The notes: a model not told the origin generated them from the letters alone. Positions 25,282 to 34,500 are shown, numbered from the stretch's first letter. The stretch is DNA of 64,000 nt from DATGXB01 sp035298905 (GCA_035298905.1 DATGXQ010000126.1:7857-71856); one strand, 5' to 3'. Made by a program: numbers and translations.

Positions 25282-27333
25282 GTGCCAGACCGACCTTACT
25301 CTGAAATTGCGACAAATTCCCAACGTTTACCGATTCAGCGTTGGCAATTTTATCCCACAAAGCCAGATATAGCGCAAGAATTGGTGATTTTAACCAATCT
25401 ATCTCCTATTATCTGCCAATTGCTGATTAATCGGGGCATGGAAACGCCAGAACAAGCGCAAACTTTTCTTGACCCTGAATCTCTCAATTTACCTTCACCC
25501 TTGGAGGAATTTCCCCATTTAGCGGTGAGTGTGGAATTGTTGGAACAGGCGATCGCTAATAAGATGAAAATTGCCATTTGTGGAGATTATGACGCAGATG
25601 GCATGACTAGTACTGCATTACTATTGCGTAGCCTCCGCGCCTTGGGTGCTGATGTAGATTACGCCATACCTAGTCGAATGCATGATGGTTATGGTATTAA
25701 TAAGCGGATTGTAGAAGAATTTTACAATGAAGGTGTGGGTTTAATTCTCACTGTTGATAATGGAATTTCTGCTTTTGAACCTATTAAAAGAGCGAGAGAA
25801 TTAGGTTTACAAGTAATTATCACAGACCATCATGATCTACCCCAACAATTACCCCCAGCTAATGCTATTCTCAACCCCAAATTAATTGCGGAAACTTCAC
25901 CTTATCGCGGCGTTGCTGGTGTAGGTGTGGCTTATATTCTAGCTGTTTCTTTAGCACAGCAATTAGGAGAAGGTAGAAGTTTAATTCCTGTAATGTTAGC
26001 TTTATTTACTTTGGGAACAATTGCTGATTTAGCCCCGTTAGTTGGTGTTAATCGCCGTTGGGTAAAACGGGGTTTAAAAGTTTTACCTAAATCTAGTTTA
26101 CCAGGTATTCAATGTTTAATTCAAGTGGCTGGTGTTCAACCTAGTGAAAATGGTCAAAGTGCTAATAATTCCAAAACATTAAAACCTGAAGATATTGGTT
26201 TTCGACTGGGACCGAGAATTAATGCGATCGGCAGAATTGGTGATCCACAAATTGTTATAGATTTACTGACTACAGATGATTGGGGAATAGCACTAGAAAA
26301 AGCCATGCAGTGCGAACAAACCAACCTCCAGCGTCAGCAGATGTGCGAACAAATTGAAAAAGAAGCGATCGCTATTGTTGAAGAGTTATACAGTCAAACT
26401 TTACACCAAGATAGAGTATTAGTAGTTGTCCATGAAAACTGGCATCACGGTGTAATCGGGATTGTGGCTTCTCGACTAGTTGAGCGTTATGGTGTTCCGG
26501 TATTTATTGCTACTAATGAAAACGAGAGTTTAATTCGCGGTTCAGCTAGAGGTATTCCCGAATTTCATGTATTTACAGCCTTAGAATTTTGTCACGATTT
26601 ACTGGGTAAATTTGGTGGACATAAAGCCGCAGGTGGATTTTCTTTACCATCGGAGAATTTATCAGAATTTAGGCGGCGTTTATCTCAGTTTGCTAACAAT
26701 TGTTTAGAATTACAACACCTCAAACCCTTATTAAAAATCGACACTCAAGTCAATTTTGACCAAATCAATTCTACACTTTACGAACAGTTAAACATTCTCC
26801 ATCCTTGCGGTATTGATAACCCTGATCCGGTGTTTTGGACTCCTAATGTCCACATAGCTGAACAGCAAATTGTCGGTAAAGGTCACATTAAGTTAACTCT
26901 ATCACAAACAGTCAATTATCAGAGGTATGAAATAAAGGCGATCGCTTGGCGTTGGCGTGATTATTTTCCTTTACCTCAACGTCTAGACATTGCTTACAAA
27001 TTGCGGGAAAATAACTTTAATGGCAAAACAACAATTGAACTAGAATTATTAGGTGTAAGATTACCAAATCAAGCACCAGAACCTTTCTCTTTATTCCCAC
27101 GTCAAGCCACTTTTGAATACAAACAGCGTCAATACACCTGTGGCGTTTATCAAAATGGTGTTGGTTCGGAACTGAGGATTAAAAATCCTGAAGGGAAAAT
27201 TTTAGTGATGCAGCCAGGTAATACAATCGGGTTGATTGGCAACAGTCAAGAGGATGCAAAACAGGTTGATTTATCTCAACCTCAATTTAATTGTATTGTT
27301 CAAGCTGCTATTCAAGCTTTGGAAATTACTTAA
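25282..27333 (+). CDS. recJ: RecJ single-stranded-DNA-specific 5'-3' exonuclease
   Basis: A 683-residue enzyme. Visible motifs: AICGDYDADGMTSTALLL (motif I), LILTVDNGIS (motif II), VIITDHHDLPQQLPPANAIL (the DHH motif), GTIADLAPL, GIVASRLVERYGVPVF, and in the DHHA1 domain SARGIPEFHVFTAL with LGKFGGHKAAGGFSL (GGHxxAxG). RecJ degrades ssDNA in recombination and mismatch repair. Start codons are weak: GTG at 25282 or TTG at 25276; I took GTG. The C-terminus (about 560-683) is a longer OB-like domain than in E. coli. Confidence 0.93.
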   Translation: MPDRPYSEIATNSQRLPIQRWQFYPTKPDIAQELVILTNLSPIICQLLINRGMETPEQAQTFLDPESLNLPSPLEEFPHLAVSVELLEQAIANKMKIAICGDYDADGMTSTALLLRSLRALGADVDYAIPSRMHDGYGINKRIVEEFYNEGVGLILTVDNGISAFEPIKRARELGLQVIITDHHDLPQQLPPANAILNPKLIAETSPYRGVAGVGVAYILAVSLAQQLGEGRSLIPVMLALFTLGTIADLAPLVGVNRRWVKRGLKVLPKSSLPGIQCLIQVAGVQPSENGQSANNSKTLKPEDIGFRLGPRINAIGRIGDPQIVIDLLTTDDWGIALEKAMQCEQTNLQRQQMCEQIEKEAIAIVEELYSQTLHQDRVLVVVHENWHHGVIGIVASRLVERYGVPVFIATNENESLIRGSARGIPEFHVFTALEFCHDLLGKFGGHKAAGGFSLPSENLSEFRRRLSQFANNCLELQHLKPLLKIDTQVNFDQINSTLYEQLNILHPCGIDNPDPVFWTPNVHIAEQQIVGKGHIKLTLSQTVNYQRYEIKAIAWRWRDYFPLPQRLDIAYKLRENNFNGKTTIELELLGVRLPNQAPEPFSLFPRQATFEYKQRQYTCGVYQNGVGSELRIKNPEGKILVMQPGNTIGLIGNSQEDAKQVDLSQPQFNCIVQAAIQALEIT

Positions 27334-27396
27334 ACGTCAGTTAATGCGGATAGTAAGATTAAGAGGCAGTTAAATGAAAATGTGAGGATTTATTTA

Positions 27397-27437
27397 AACG
27401 CAGATGGACGCAGACAGACGCAGAGGGACGCAGATAA
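27397..27437. repeat. Tandem GACGCAGA repeat
   Basis: Four units of a 10-bp period containing GACGCAGA. Related ACGCAGAG units lie at 41507-41551. Confidence 0.75.
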
Positions 27438-27612
27438 AAAACAATCTCTATTTTCTGTTACTAAATTAGGAGTGCTGAGTTATTGCAGTGCAAATCTTGA
27501 CAGTAATTTGCGACCTGTTGAAGTCTAGAAATTAAGTCAAAGCTGAGTAAGAAGCTGATTTTAATTCTGACTTCTGACCCTTGACTCAGCACTCATAACT
27601 TAGTTGGGACTA

Positions 27613-27741
27613 TTACAGGTCGCCGTTGCGGAAAGCTAAAACAAAGATAACTGCTGGCCCAGCAAGTACAATCAGTGCAACGAAGGTTAACTGTAAAATT
27701 ACTTCCCAGTTGAGGTTGCCTAAATTTGCTAAAAAGTCCAT
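27613..27741 (-). CDS. psb30: Photosystem II protein Psb30 (Ycf12)
   Basis: A 42-residue ORF on the minus strand, too small for usual ORF finders. It reads MDFLANLGNLNWEVILQLTF, then a single membrane helix (VALIVLAGPAVIFVLAF) and ends RNGDL. The NWEV...QLT...AGPAVIFxLA pattern is that of Psb30, a peripheral one-helix subunit of the PSII core. GGAGG lies 8 bases before the ATG. It is divergent from the YkgJ-type gene. Confidence 0.9.
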   Translation of the reverse strand: MDFLANLGNLNWEVILQLTFVALIVLAGPAVIFVLAFRNGDL

Positions 27742-27902
27742 AATCTTTTCCTCCCAGTGGTTTTAAAAGATTCAATAATCAATTGCACAACTCGCAACTG
27801 ATCATATCTGGCTAAAGGCGACCAGATTTAATTTACTTAACAAAATTATAGAAAAAAACACAAAAAAGTAAAATAGCAAACAGACAAAGGGGTTTGATCA
27901 AA

Positions 27903-28262
27903 ATGGCTACTTGGCAATGTGTAAAGCAATGTGGTGCTTGCTGTCACCTAGATCCAGCAGAACGTCCAGATTTGGAAGATTATCTCACACCAGAGGAACT
28001 AGAGTTGTATTTGAGTATGGTTGGTGAGGACGGTTGGTGTGTAAATTTTGACCATGATACACGAGAATGCCGCATTTATTCCCAGCGTCCGCGCTTCTGT
28101 CGGGTGACAGTAGAGACATTTACAGAGATGTTTGGGATTGAACCAGAAGAGTTAGACGATTTTGCCATAGATTGCTGTCGTCAGCAAATTGAAGGGGTTT
28201 ATGGCGATCGCAGTTTGGAAATTTTGCGCTTCGATCGCGCGATCGGTTACATCGAATGTTAA
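27903..28262 (+). CDS. YkgJ-family cysteine-cluster protein
   Basis: A 119-residue protein with the zinc/iron-chelating Cys pattern of the YkgJ (CxxxCxxCC) group: CVKQCGACC near the N-terminus, CVNF and CRIYSQRPRFC (the YxxRPxxCR motif) in the middle and DCCRQQ near the end. Members are thought to bind a metal or iron-sulfur cluster; role unknown. ATG 27903 is preferred over the TTG at 27894. Confidence 0.85.
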   Translation: MATWQCVKQCGACCHLDPAERPDLEDYLTPEELELYLSMVGEDGWCVNFDHDTRECRIYSQRPRFCRVTVETFTEMFGIEPEELDDFAIDCCRQQIEGVYGDRSLEILRFDRAIGYIEC

Positions 28263-28381
28263 TGAAGAATAGCGGGTTTCACAAGTTTCTGTGCTATTTT
28301 CTCCTAAAAAGTTGCAATTTATTACAATCATCTGAGAAAATGAAAGGAATATGAAAAAACCTAGCAATAGAATTACTACTT

Positions 28382-28786
28382 GTGAAACTCGACTCACCAC
28401 CCGTCAGCATTTCTAGCGATTCTCCGACCACAAGCCAGTTAAATCTGGAAAATGAGACTCAAGCAACACTCCAGCCTGTAGTTAGCAGCGATGACAAAAA
28501 GCGAGAATCTGTTTTTGTCACATTTAGTACAACATTTGTCACTATCTTTTTAGCAGAAATTGGCGATAAAACCCAACTTTCAACATTACTAATGAGTGCA
28601 GAATCTCATGCACCTTGGGTAGTTTTCCTGGGTTCTGGTGCTGCATTAATTACTACAAGTTTATTAGGTGTATTATTGGGTAGTTGGATAGCCAGCAAAC
28701 TCAGCCCTAAAACTGTAGAAAAATCAGCAGGTGTAATGTTATTGCTAATTTCTATCATGCTAGTTTGGGATATAATTGGCAATTAA
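28382..28786 (+). CDS. hmx1: GDT1/UPF0016-family half-transporter, first half (Hmx1-like)
   Basis: A 134-residue protein with a polar N-terminal extension (~45 residues), then one GDT1 repeat: FLAEIGDKTQLSTLLM (the E-x-G-D-K-T motif) and three membrane helices. Full-length members (Mnx, TMEM165) have two such repeats in one chain and export manganese. Here they come as two separate proteins, 78 bp apart, that should form a heterodimer. The start is GTG. Confidence 0.8.
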   Translation: MKLDSPPVSISSDSPTTSQLNLENETQATLQPVVSSDDKKRESVFVTFSTTFVTIFLAEIGDKTQLSTLLMSAESHAPWVVFLGSGAALITTSLLGVLLGSWIASKLSPKTVEKSAGVMLLLISIMLVWDIIGN

Positions 28787-28864
28787 ACAGCAAAAGCATG
28801 TATGAAGCTAACTGTCTAGTCAAACAGTTTTTAACTTTTAATTTTTCATTTTTAACTGTTCACT

Positions 28865-29155
28865 ATGGATTGGAATCTTTTAGGACTAAGCTTTATTACG
28901 GTTTTTCTGTCAGAATTAGGTGATAAAAGTCAACTAGCAGCGATCGCACTTTCTGGTCGTGGTCAATCACAAAAAGCTGTATTCTTTGGCACGGCTGGCG
29001 CACTGTTATTAACTAGCTTTTTAGGCGCGATCGCTGGGGGAGTAGTATCAGAAATATTACCTACTAGATTGTTGAAGGCGATCGCAGCTGTAGGATTTGC
29101 TATCTTAGCTATTCGTTTGCTGTTACCCAAAAATGAAAGTGAAACAGAAGATTAA
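28865..29155 (+). CDS. hmx2: GDT1/UPF0016-family half-transporter, second half (Hmx2-like)
   Basis: A 96-residue protein made of one GDT1 repeat: FLSELGDKSQLAAIAL (the E-x-G-D-K-S motif), then two more helices (AVFFGTAGALLLTSFLGAIA and ILPTRLLKAIAAVGFAILAI). It complements the first half at 28382; together they carry the two Glu-x-Gly-Asp metal-binding motifs. It protects the cell from Mn overload if it acts as Mnx does. I saw no third half-gene. Confidence 0.82.
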   Translation: MDWNLLGLSFITVFLSELGDKSQLAAIALSGRGQSQKAVFFGTAGALLLTSFLGAIAGGVVSEILPTRLLKAIAAVGFAILAIRLLLPKNESETED

Positions 29156-29595
29156 CTAGCTTTTTCAGCTAAAAATACTATTTAGCTAAATAATACAAGC
29201 ATCGGCGTGGTCTAGCTACGCCGAACAAAAACTTACTATAAAAGGCGAAATTTATTAAATCAAATAATTTGATAGTCAGTAGTAGTTAATCTAATACATT
29301 ATTCTCTTAATTTTATCAGCTAAATTTTTGACACTTCACGAAATTAAAATCAACTAAAATAGTGCTAATGATTAAGTTATTCGGCATACATCATAATTTT
29401 TGAGTGCATCCGACTTGTATAATTTCCAGCCAAATCATTGTTAACTATATTCTGCTGGACTAGGAAAAATGGTGAACCAAAAGCGTTGCACCTGCGTCGT
29501 CTAGTGGACAAATGCTTGTAGACTGTATGACAAACACATTGCATCACCAAAAAATGCGATCGCACAAGTGGCCAGATAAAGCATCATTTAAAAGT
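29156..29595. other. Spacer without recognised gene
   Basis: 440 bp, AT-rich. A near-palindrome CGGCGTGG...CTACGCCG at about 29203-29223 is a dispersed hairpin or terminator candidate. Confidence 0.4.
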
Positions 29596-30822
29596 ATGAA
29601 CTTCATTTTCCTGCGTTCAGGGTGGCAACGTAGCATAATAGCCGTTCGTCAGATTTTACCCAAAAAAAGCTTGTTTTCTCTACTGCTCTTTTTCTCTTTT
29701 CTCTCAGTTTTACTTTTAGGCAGCTTTACTCCAATTAATGCCCAAATACCCCGTCAAGAAATTCGTGGCGTTTGGATGACAAACAACGATCTTGATATCA
29801 TGAAAGATCGGAATAAAGTTCAAGAAGCTGTTACCCAACTACGAAAACTTAACTTTAATACCATCTATCCCGTAGTATGGAATTCAGGATATGTAATGTA
29901 TCCCAGCCCTGTAGCGCAAAAAATCGGTATTCAACCATTTGTATTTCGCGGTTCAGATGGACATGATATTTTAGCTGATGTAATTGCTAAAGCCCATAGT
30001 CAAAATTTATTAGTAGTTCCTTGGTTTGAATTTGGGTTTATGGCTCCCCCAACATCAGAATTAGTATTAAATAAACCAGAGTGGTTTACACAAAAACAAG
30101 ACGGTAGTCAAACTTCTATTAGTGCGGCTGGTGAAGTAATGTGGCTTAATCCCTTCCGTCCAGAAGTACAGAAATTTATCACTGATTTAGTCTTAGAAGT
30201 TGTTACTAAATACGATGTTGATGGGATTCAGTTTGACGACCACATGAGTTTACCCCGTGAATTTGGTTATGATCAATACACCATCAATTTATACAAACAA
30301 GAAACCAAAAATCTCCCACCTAAAAATGTTGATGATTTAGACTGGGTAGCTTGGCGGGCAAATAAAATTACCAATTTCATGATTCAACTCAACCAAGCAG
30401 TAAAACAAAGAAAACCAAAAGCCATCTTCTCAGTTTCTCCCAATTATTACGACTTTGCCTATAAGCTACAACTACAAGACTGGTTAAGTTGGGTAAGATT
30501 AAATATTGTAGATGAGCTAATTGTGCAAGTTTATCGCCCAAATTTACCAAGTTTCGTCGAAAAACTCGACCGCCCAGAAATGGAAGAAGTAAAAAACATG
30601 GTTCCTAATACTGGGGTGGGAATTATGGCAGGTTTAAGAACAAACCCTGTACCCATACAACTAATTAAATCTCAAGTTAGTGCAGCCCAAGAACGAGGAT
30701 TAGGAGTAATTTTCTTTTATTACGAAAGCCTCTGGAATGCCGCACCAGAACCCATAGCCGAACGCCAATCTGGATTCCAAACCCTCTTCCCCAATCCAGC
30801 TTTGAGAGCGCGTTTAGATTAA
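29596..30822 (+). CDS. Glycosyl-hydrolase-like lipoprotein/secreted protein (GHL10, YngK-type)
   Basis: A 408-residue protein. After an N-terminal hydrophobic signal (LFSLLLFFSFLSVLLLGSFT, cut near NAQ) comes a TIM-barrel of the family-10-like glycosyl hydrolases (DUF187): EIRGVWMTNND, NFNTIYPVVWNSG, LLVVPWFEFGF, EVMWLNPFRPEVQ, YDVDGIQFDDHMSLP and FSVSPNYYDF. Characterised relatives act on cell-surface glycans or are involved in cell-wall turnover; the exact substrate is open. I chose ATG 29596 because the signal peptide begins there. Confidence 0.8.
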   Translation: MNFIFLRSGWQRSIIAVRQILPKKSLFSLLLFFSFLSVLLLGSFTPINAQIPRQEIRGVWMTNNDLDIMKDRNKVQEAVTQLRKLNFNTIYPVVWNSGYVMYPSPVAQKIGIQPFVFRGSDGHDILADVIAKAHSQNLLVVPWFEFGFMAPPTSELVLNKPEWFTQKQDGSQTSISAAGEVMWLNPFRPEVQKFITDLVLEVVTKYDVDGIQFDDHMSLPREFGYDQYTINLYKQETKNLPPKNVDDLDWVAWRANKITNFMIQLNQAVKQRKPKAIFSVSPNYYDFAYKLQLQDWLSWVRLNIVDELIVQVYRPNLPSFVEKLDRPEMEEVKNMVPNTGVGIMAGLRTNPVPIQLIKSQVSAAQERGLGVIFFYYESLWNAAPEPIAERQSGFQTLFPNPALRARLD

Positions 30823-30860
30823 GCTAGAAGGCAGGAAGCAGGAGTTAATAAATCGGCAGG

Positions 30861-30881
30861 ACATGGCAGTGCCATGTCCCT
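30861..30881. repeat. GGACATGGCA palindrome
   Basis: GGACATGGCA-G-TGCCATGTCC, a perfect dyad. A second copy is at about 31179-31198 and a sister form (GGACAAAGCA-T-TGCTTTGTCC) at 48543-48563. Confidence 0.8.
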
Positions 30882-30913
30882 ACCATACAATCCTCATAGC
30901 TCATTTGAAATTA

Positions 30914-31018
30914 TACAGCAGAATTCAGGAGTCAGGAGTCAGGAGTCAGAAGTAAAAGTCGCTTGGTGTCTGAGTTTCGATTTTCAATTTGTACCTCATG
31001 TACTGGAAATATGCTGTA
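30914..31018 (+). repeat. TACAGCAG/CTGCTGTA repeat, copy 4 (GGAGTCA variant)
   Basis: Same ends and length, but the internal heptamers are GGAGTCA, not GGGAACA, and the 3' part reads CAATTTGTACCTCATGTACT. Confidence 0.8.
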
Positions 31019-31764
31019 TAATTACCGAATGTTTTAGAAATCGGAGTCTTAATTTTTTTATGTTCATTATTGTTTTTTGAGTTTTCACAATCTTCACACA
31101 CACGATTAATATAATATTGAAATTAATGCCATTTAATTAAAACTATAAGACTGTAATATATAAATATATTGTGTAGAGACATGGCAATGCCATGTCCTTC
31201 CGAGAATATTAATTTTATTGCAAAATTCCCATAATATAAACCTCAAAAGGCTTGATTTGCTTTCAATTTGCACAGTTCAGCATAGTTTAGGTAGCCTCTA
31301 ATTTTATTTCCTTTGGATATTGTTGACAAAGATTTTTCGATGGTATATTCTTAATTTATATGTATAGGCGGACAGTTTATCTAAAAGAACAAACCGCTAC
31401 AGCGCATCAAAACACAAGTAATCCTTATGTGACGAAAATGTTCTTGATTAAGTCTTGAGCCGCCTTTAAAATATTTATCGCGCTGAAGTTGGTGTGTTCT
31501 GGCAAAAACAGTAAAAAACAACTCTGACAACTGTAGGTTTTTTGTTGTGTAGAGGTTTTGATACTGCAATAACTCCATAAAGCAGATTGAGTTCTCAAAA
31601 TTTGAGAGCTTTAATTGTCTATGGTTGAATGCCAGGATATACTAACTTTAGTTGTATATACTTTGTGAAATCAATCTGCTGTTGTGTAGTTACTGCAAAA
31701 TCTTGAACTCTCATCACAAAAACCTCCAGTTGTGGAAAATTAACAGCATCCCAACAGAGGTAAA
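31019..31764. other. Spacer with a second GACATGGCA palindrome, no gene
   Basis: 746 bp, AT-rich. GACATGGCA-A-TGCCATGTC lies near 31179-31198. A 65-codon minus-strand ORF (31381-31578) has no protein-like features. Confidence 0.45.
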
Positions 31765-31989
31765 ATGCCTAACAAACCAAAAGATAAAGCTATTAAAATT
31801 CTTACTCAGTACGAAAGATTAGCAAATAAATATGGTTTAAAGCTATCAGATGAGAAAATCAAAGAACTGAATGATTTACGAGATAGAGGATTAATTAAAA
31901 TCTCAAATCTTCCTGCTAAATTACGCGCTGAGTTTCCTGGTGAGTTTCGTGATATGAATCTTAATGACATTCGAGCGTATCAGGAGTAA
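31765..31989 (+). CDS. Small hypothetical protein upstream of a HEAT-repeat gene
   Basis: A 74-residue charged, helical protein (MPNKPKDKAIKILTQYERLA at the start, ending NDIRAYQE). CAGAGGTAAA gives a good ribosome-binding site. It resembles the conserved tail of some secreted toxin-type proteins only weakly, so no function is assigned. The HEAT-repeat gene starts 26 bp later on the same strand. Confidence 0.5.
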   Translation: MPNKPKDKAIKILTQYERLANKYGLKLSDEKIKELNDLRDRGLIKISNLPAKLRAEFPGEFRDMNLNDIRAYQE

Positions 31990-32015
31990 AATAAATGAAT
32001 TAGAGGAGGTAAGAC

Positions 32016-32642
32016 ATGAGTTTTTATCCAGAACTCGATAACCTCAATTTAGAAGAACTCGCTAATCGCTTTCAACTTCCACCACCAGCAGGAGAAAGTG
32101 AAGCTTTATACTACCAAGAAATAGCTGATATAATAGCCAACACAGGTAAAGCAGGTATAGACTTTCTATTTAGCAAAATTAATGATGCAAACACAGTACG
32201 ATTACAAGCAATTATCTTTGCGCTGACAGGAGCAAAATTAGAAAATTCTCAACTCAAAAGTTTATTAATTAACTATCTTCATAATCAAAATCCCTCAATT
32301 GTTATGGAAGCAATAGAGGGTTTAATTAGATTAGAAGCAAAAGAAACAAAAAATGAGATTTTAGCTTTGCGTGAACATTCTTCGCAATATGTAAGAAGTA
32401 GTGTTTTGCGCTATATCAGTAAGTTATATCCTGAAGAAGCACTACCTTTATTAATAGAAGGCTTGAAAGATCCAGATTATGTTGTGCGGGAAAGTGCAGC
32501 CGATGAACTAGGAGAATTAGAAGCTGTAGAAGCCATAGAATATCTACAACCACTAACAGAAGATGCTCATCCAGATGTTAGACAAGCTGCACAAACCAGT
32601 ATTGAAATATTAAGAGGAAATTTTTCTTACAGCATTTCTTGA
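32016..32642 (+). CDS. HEAT-repeat protein
   Basis: A 208-residue protein built of helical HEAT repeats (PSIVMEAIEGLIRLEAKE, SQYVRSSVLRYISKLYPEEA, DYVVRESAADELGELEAVEA and PDVRQAAQTSIEI). GAGGAGGTAAG gives an excellent ribosome-binding site. HEAT proteins of this size act as scaffolds; many sit next to toxin genes as immunity proteins or act in phycobilin-related steps, but no such partner is certain here. Confidence 0.75.
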   Translation: MSFYPELDNLNLEELANRFQLPPPAGESEALYYQEIADIIANTGKAGIDFLFSKINDANTVRLQAIIFALTGAKLENSQLKSLLINYLHNQNPSIVMEAIEGLIRLEAKETKNEILALREHSSQYVRSSVLRYISKLYPEEALPLLIEGLKDPDYVVRESAADELGELEAVEAIEYLQPLTEDAHPDVRQAAQTSIEILRGNFSYSIS

Positions 32643-32671
32643 TTGAGGATAAATTATGAATATGTAAATTT

Positions 32672-32700
32672 TGTAGAGATGTTACATGGAACGTCTCTAC
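32672..32700. repeat. GTAGAGA ... TCTCTAC inverted repeat
   Basis: GTAGAGA-TGTTACATGGAACG-TCTCTAC (7-bp arms). A similar AACGTCTCTAC arm occurs near 12218. Likely a dispersed small palindrome or terminator between convergent genes. Confidence 0.5.
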
Positions 32701-32730
32701 GTTTTAGAGAATTATTTATTGCTGTAAATA

Positions 32731-33231
32731 TCAACCTTTAACCATTTCAAATTCTAATTGATGATTCTTGCGAAAATCATAACTACCAAAATCTACAATA
32801 TTGGTATCACTCAATTCTAAATTATAAAAATTGACAAAATCATGATCAAAGTAGGGGCCAGCGTGCCAAGTACCTTCATTTAGTTTAATAAAACAGTTTC
32901 CGGGAATATAAAAAGCAGCAAGTTTTTCTAAATTAGGTTGATCACTGTCATTATTTGGTGGACAAACTGCCATAAACCAATCTTTTCCTTCTAATGCACC
33001 TAAACATTGAGTACATTTTACATGACGTGCAATGTTGTGAAATTTTCTTCCTCTTTTCTCCAAACGCATAATATAAAATCTTGGAATACCATTTTGTAAA
33101 TTTAATTGTGCATCTGTTTCATCAAATGGTTTACCGTCATGGCTGGGAAAAATCACTTGTCCATAACTTTGAAAATTTTCTGGTGTAATCAATTCTGCTT
33201 TGATTTGTTGCAATGTTGGAGATGCATTCAT
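32731..33231 (-). CDS. allA: Ureidoglycolate lyase-like protein (AllA family)
   Basis: A 166-residue protein. Family features: LITPENFQSYGQVIFPSHDG (start), AQLNLQNGIPRFYIMRLEKR, FHNIARHVKCTQCLGALEGK, FMAVCPPNNDSD and NEGTWHAGPYFDHDFVNFYN (metal-site His). AllA cleaves ureidoglycolate to glyoxylate and urea, the last step of purine/allantoin breakdown; some members act on other substrates. I chose ATG 33231; the longer ORF extends into the promoter. Divergent from the BMP gene (136 bp between starts). Confidence 0.8.
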   Translation of the reverse strand: MNASPTLQQIKAELITPENFQSYGQVIFPSHDGKPFDETDAQLNLQNGIPRFYIMRLEKRGRKFHNIARHVKCTQCLGALEGKDWFMAVCPPNNDSDQPNLEKLAAFYIPGNCFIKLNEGTWHAGPYFDHDFVNFYNLELSDTNIVDFGSYDFRKNHQLEFEMVKG

Positions 33232-33367
33232 AAAAAAATCCTTATCTGTGCAATTTTGATTATAGCGTTTCCTGTTTGCCAGCAATAGATTATAATTTTT
33301 CCTTAGAGTGATGCTATATATCACTAAAGGAAAGTGTCAAGGTTTTTCAATGTGTGAGGGGTAATCT

Positions 33368-34423
33368 ATGGAAGCTAATTTTAGCCGCAGAAAATTCATA
33401 ATTTATGGTGCAGCTACCTTTAGTACTAGCTTACTTTTAAAAGCGTGTGCTAACAACTCCTCACCTACACCAACAGAGACAATTAGTGGAAATGGATTTA
33501 AAATAGCGATCGCACTTCCCGGAGTCATCACAGATCAAGCTTGGAATCAGTCCGGTTACGAAGGTGTAAACCTTGCAAAACAAAGTTTAGGTGCAGAAAT
33601 CGCTTATGTCGAAAAAGTAGCACAAGCGGATCAAGCGGAAGTATTAACAGATTTTGCTCGTAAAGGCTACAATGTAGTATTTGCTCATGGTGGACAGTTT
33701 GATGCAGCTGTAGAACAAGTTGCGTCACAATTTCCTAATACCTTTTTTATAGCAGTTAACGGTTCTATCAAAGGTGAAAATATCGCTGCTTTGCGAATAG
33801 ACCATATCCAAGCCAGTTATTTATGCGGGATTATTGGTGCTACGCTAACCAAATCTAATAAATTAGCCTATATTGCTGGACAGGAATTTGAGGCTACCCA
33901 ACAAGAATTAAGAGGCTTTGAATTAGGAGCAAAATCAGTTAAACCTAATATCCAAATCACATCTACTTTTACAGGTGACTGGAATGATATCGCTAAAGCT
34001 AAAGAAGCAACTCTCGCTTTAATTTCTACAGGCAATGATGTGATTTTCCAATGGTTAGATAATGCCTCACCCATAGTTTTACAAACTGCTAGTGATAAAG
34101 GTGTTTATGCCTTTGGTAATACAAAAGACCAGTTAGACATTGCCCCTAAAGCAGTATTAACCAGTGCTGTAAAACGGTTAGATTTAGCTATAGAGTTTTT
34201 AGCAAAATTAGCACAGGAAAAGAAATTAAAAGGAGAAATCTATACAATAGGCTTAGAAAAACCAGATATACTAAATTTAGGTAAATTTGGGGCAGCAGTT
34301 ACGGAAGCAGTACAGCAAAAAGTCCAAACTGTCAAAACAGAAATCGTTAGTAAGAAAATTGTGTTTGAACCATGTAAAGAAGGCGATAAAGATACGCTCT
34401 GTATAAAGTCTGCCTCAAAATAA
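33368..34423 (+). CDS. BMP-family substrate-binding lipoprotein (nucleoside-type ABC transporter)
   Basis: A 351-residue protein. The N-terminus has a twin-Arg-like motif (SRRKFI) and a lipobox (LLKAC, Cys27), so it is an exported lipoprotein. The mature part is of the BMP/PnrA family: KIAIALPGVITDQAWNQSGY, DFARKGYNVVFAHGGQF, FFIAVNGSI, GFELGAKSV, GNDVIFQWLDNASP, AFGNTKDQ and GEIYTIGLE. BMP proteins bind purine nucleosides or related compounds. The ATPase and two permeases lie at 37882-42497, after an opposite-strand gene block. Confidence 0.88.
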   Translation: MEANFSRRKFIIYGAATFSTSLLLKACANNSSPTPTETISGNGFKIAIALPGVITDQAWNQSGYEGVNLAKQSLGAEIAYVEKVAQADQAEVLTDFARKGYNVVFAHGGQFDAAVEQVASQFPNTFFIAVNGSIKGENIAALRIDHIQASYLCGIIGATLTKSNKLAYIAGQEFEATQQELRGFELGAKSVKPNIQITSTFTGDWNDIAKAKEATLALISTGNDVIFQWLDNASPIVLQTASDKGVYAFGNTKDQLDIAPKAVLTSAVKRLDLAIEFLAKLAQEKKLKGEIYTIGLEKPDILNLGKFGAAVTEAVQQKVQTVKTEIVSKKIVFEPCKEGDKDTLCIKSASK

Positions 34424-34500
34424 ATTATCAAATTCCTACAGAATTTTTGCTGATTTACACTTCTATATGATACCCTTGAATATAGTAATAAAAACCATCT

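Noticed and set aside
27593..27775. 60-codon minus-strand ORF
   Set aside because: It is the out-of-frame shadow of psb30, which explains the region better.
29480..29530. Possible tRNA-like stretch (GCGTCGTCTAGTGGACAA)
   Set aside because: No acceptor stem or T-loop could be paired.
30874..31080. 68-codon plus-strand ORF
   Set aside because: Made of the palindrome and repeat copy 4.
31381..31578. 65-codon minus-strand ORF
   Set aside because: AT-rich spacer without protein features or start signals.
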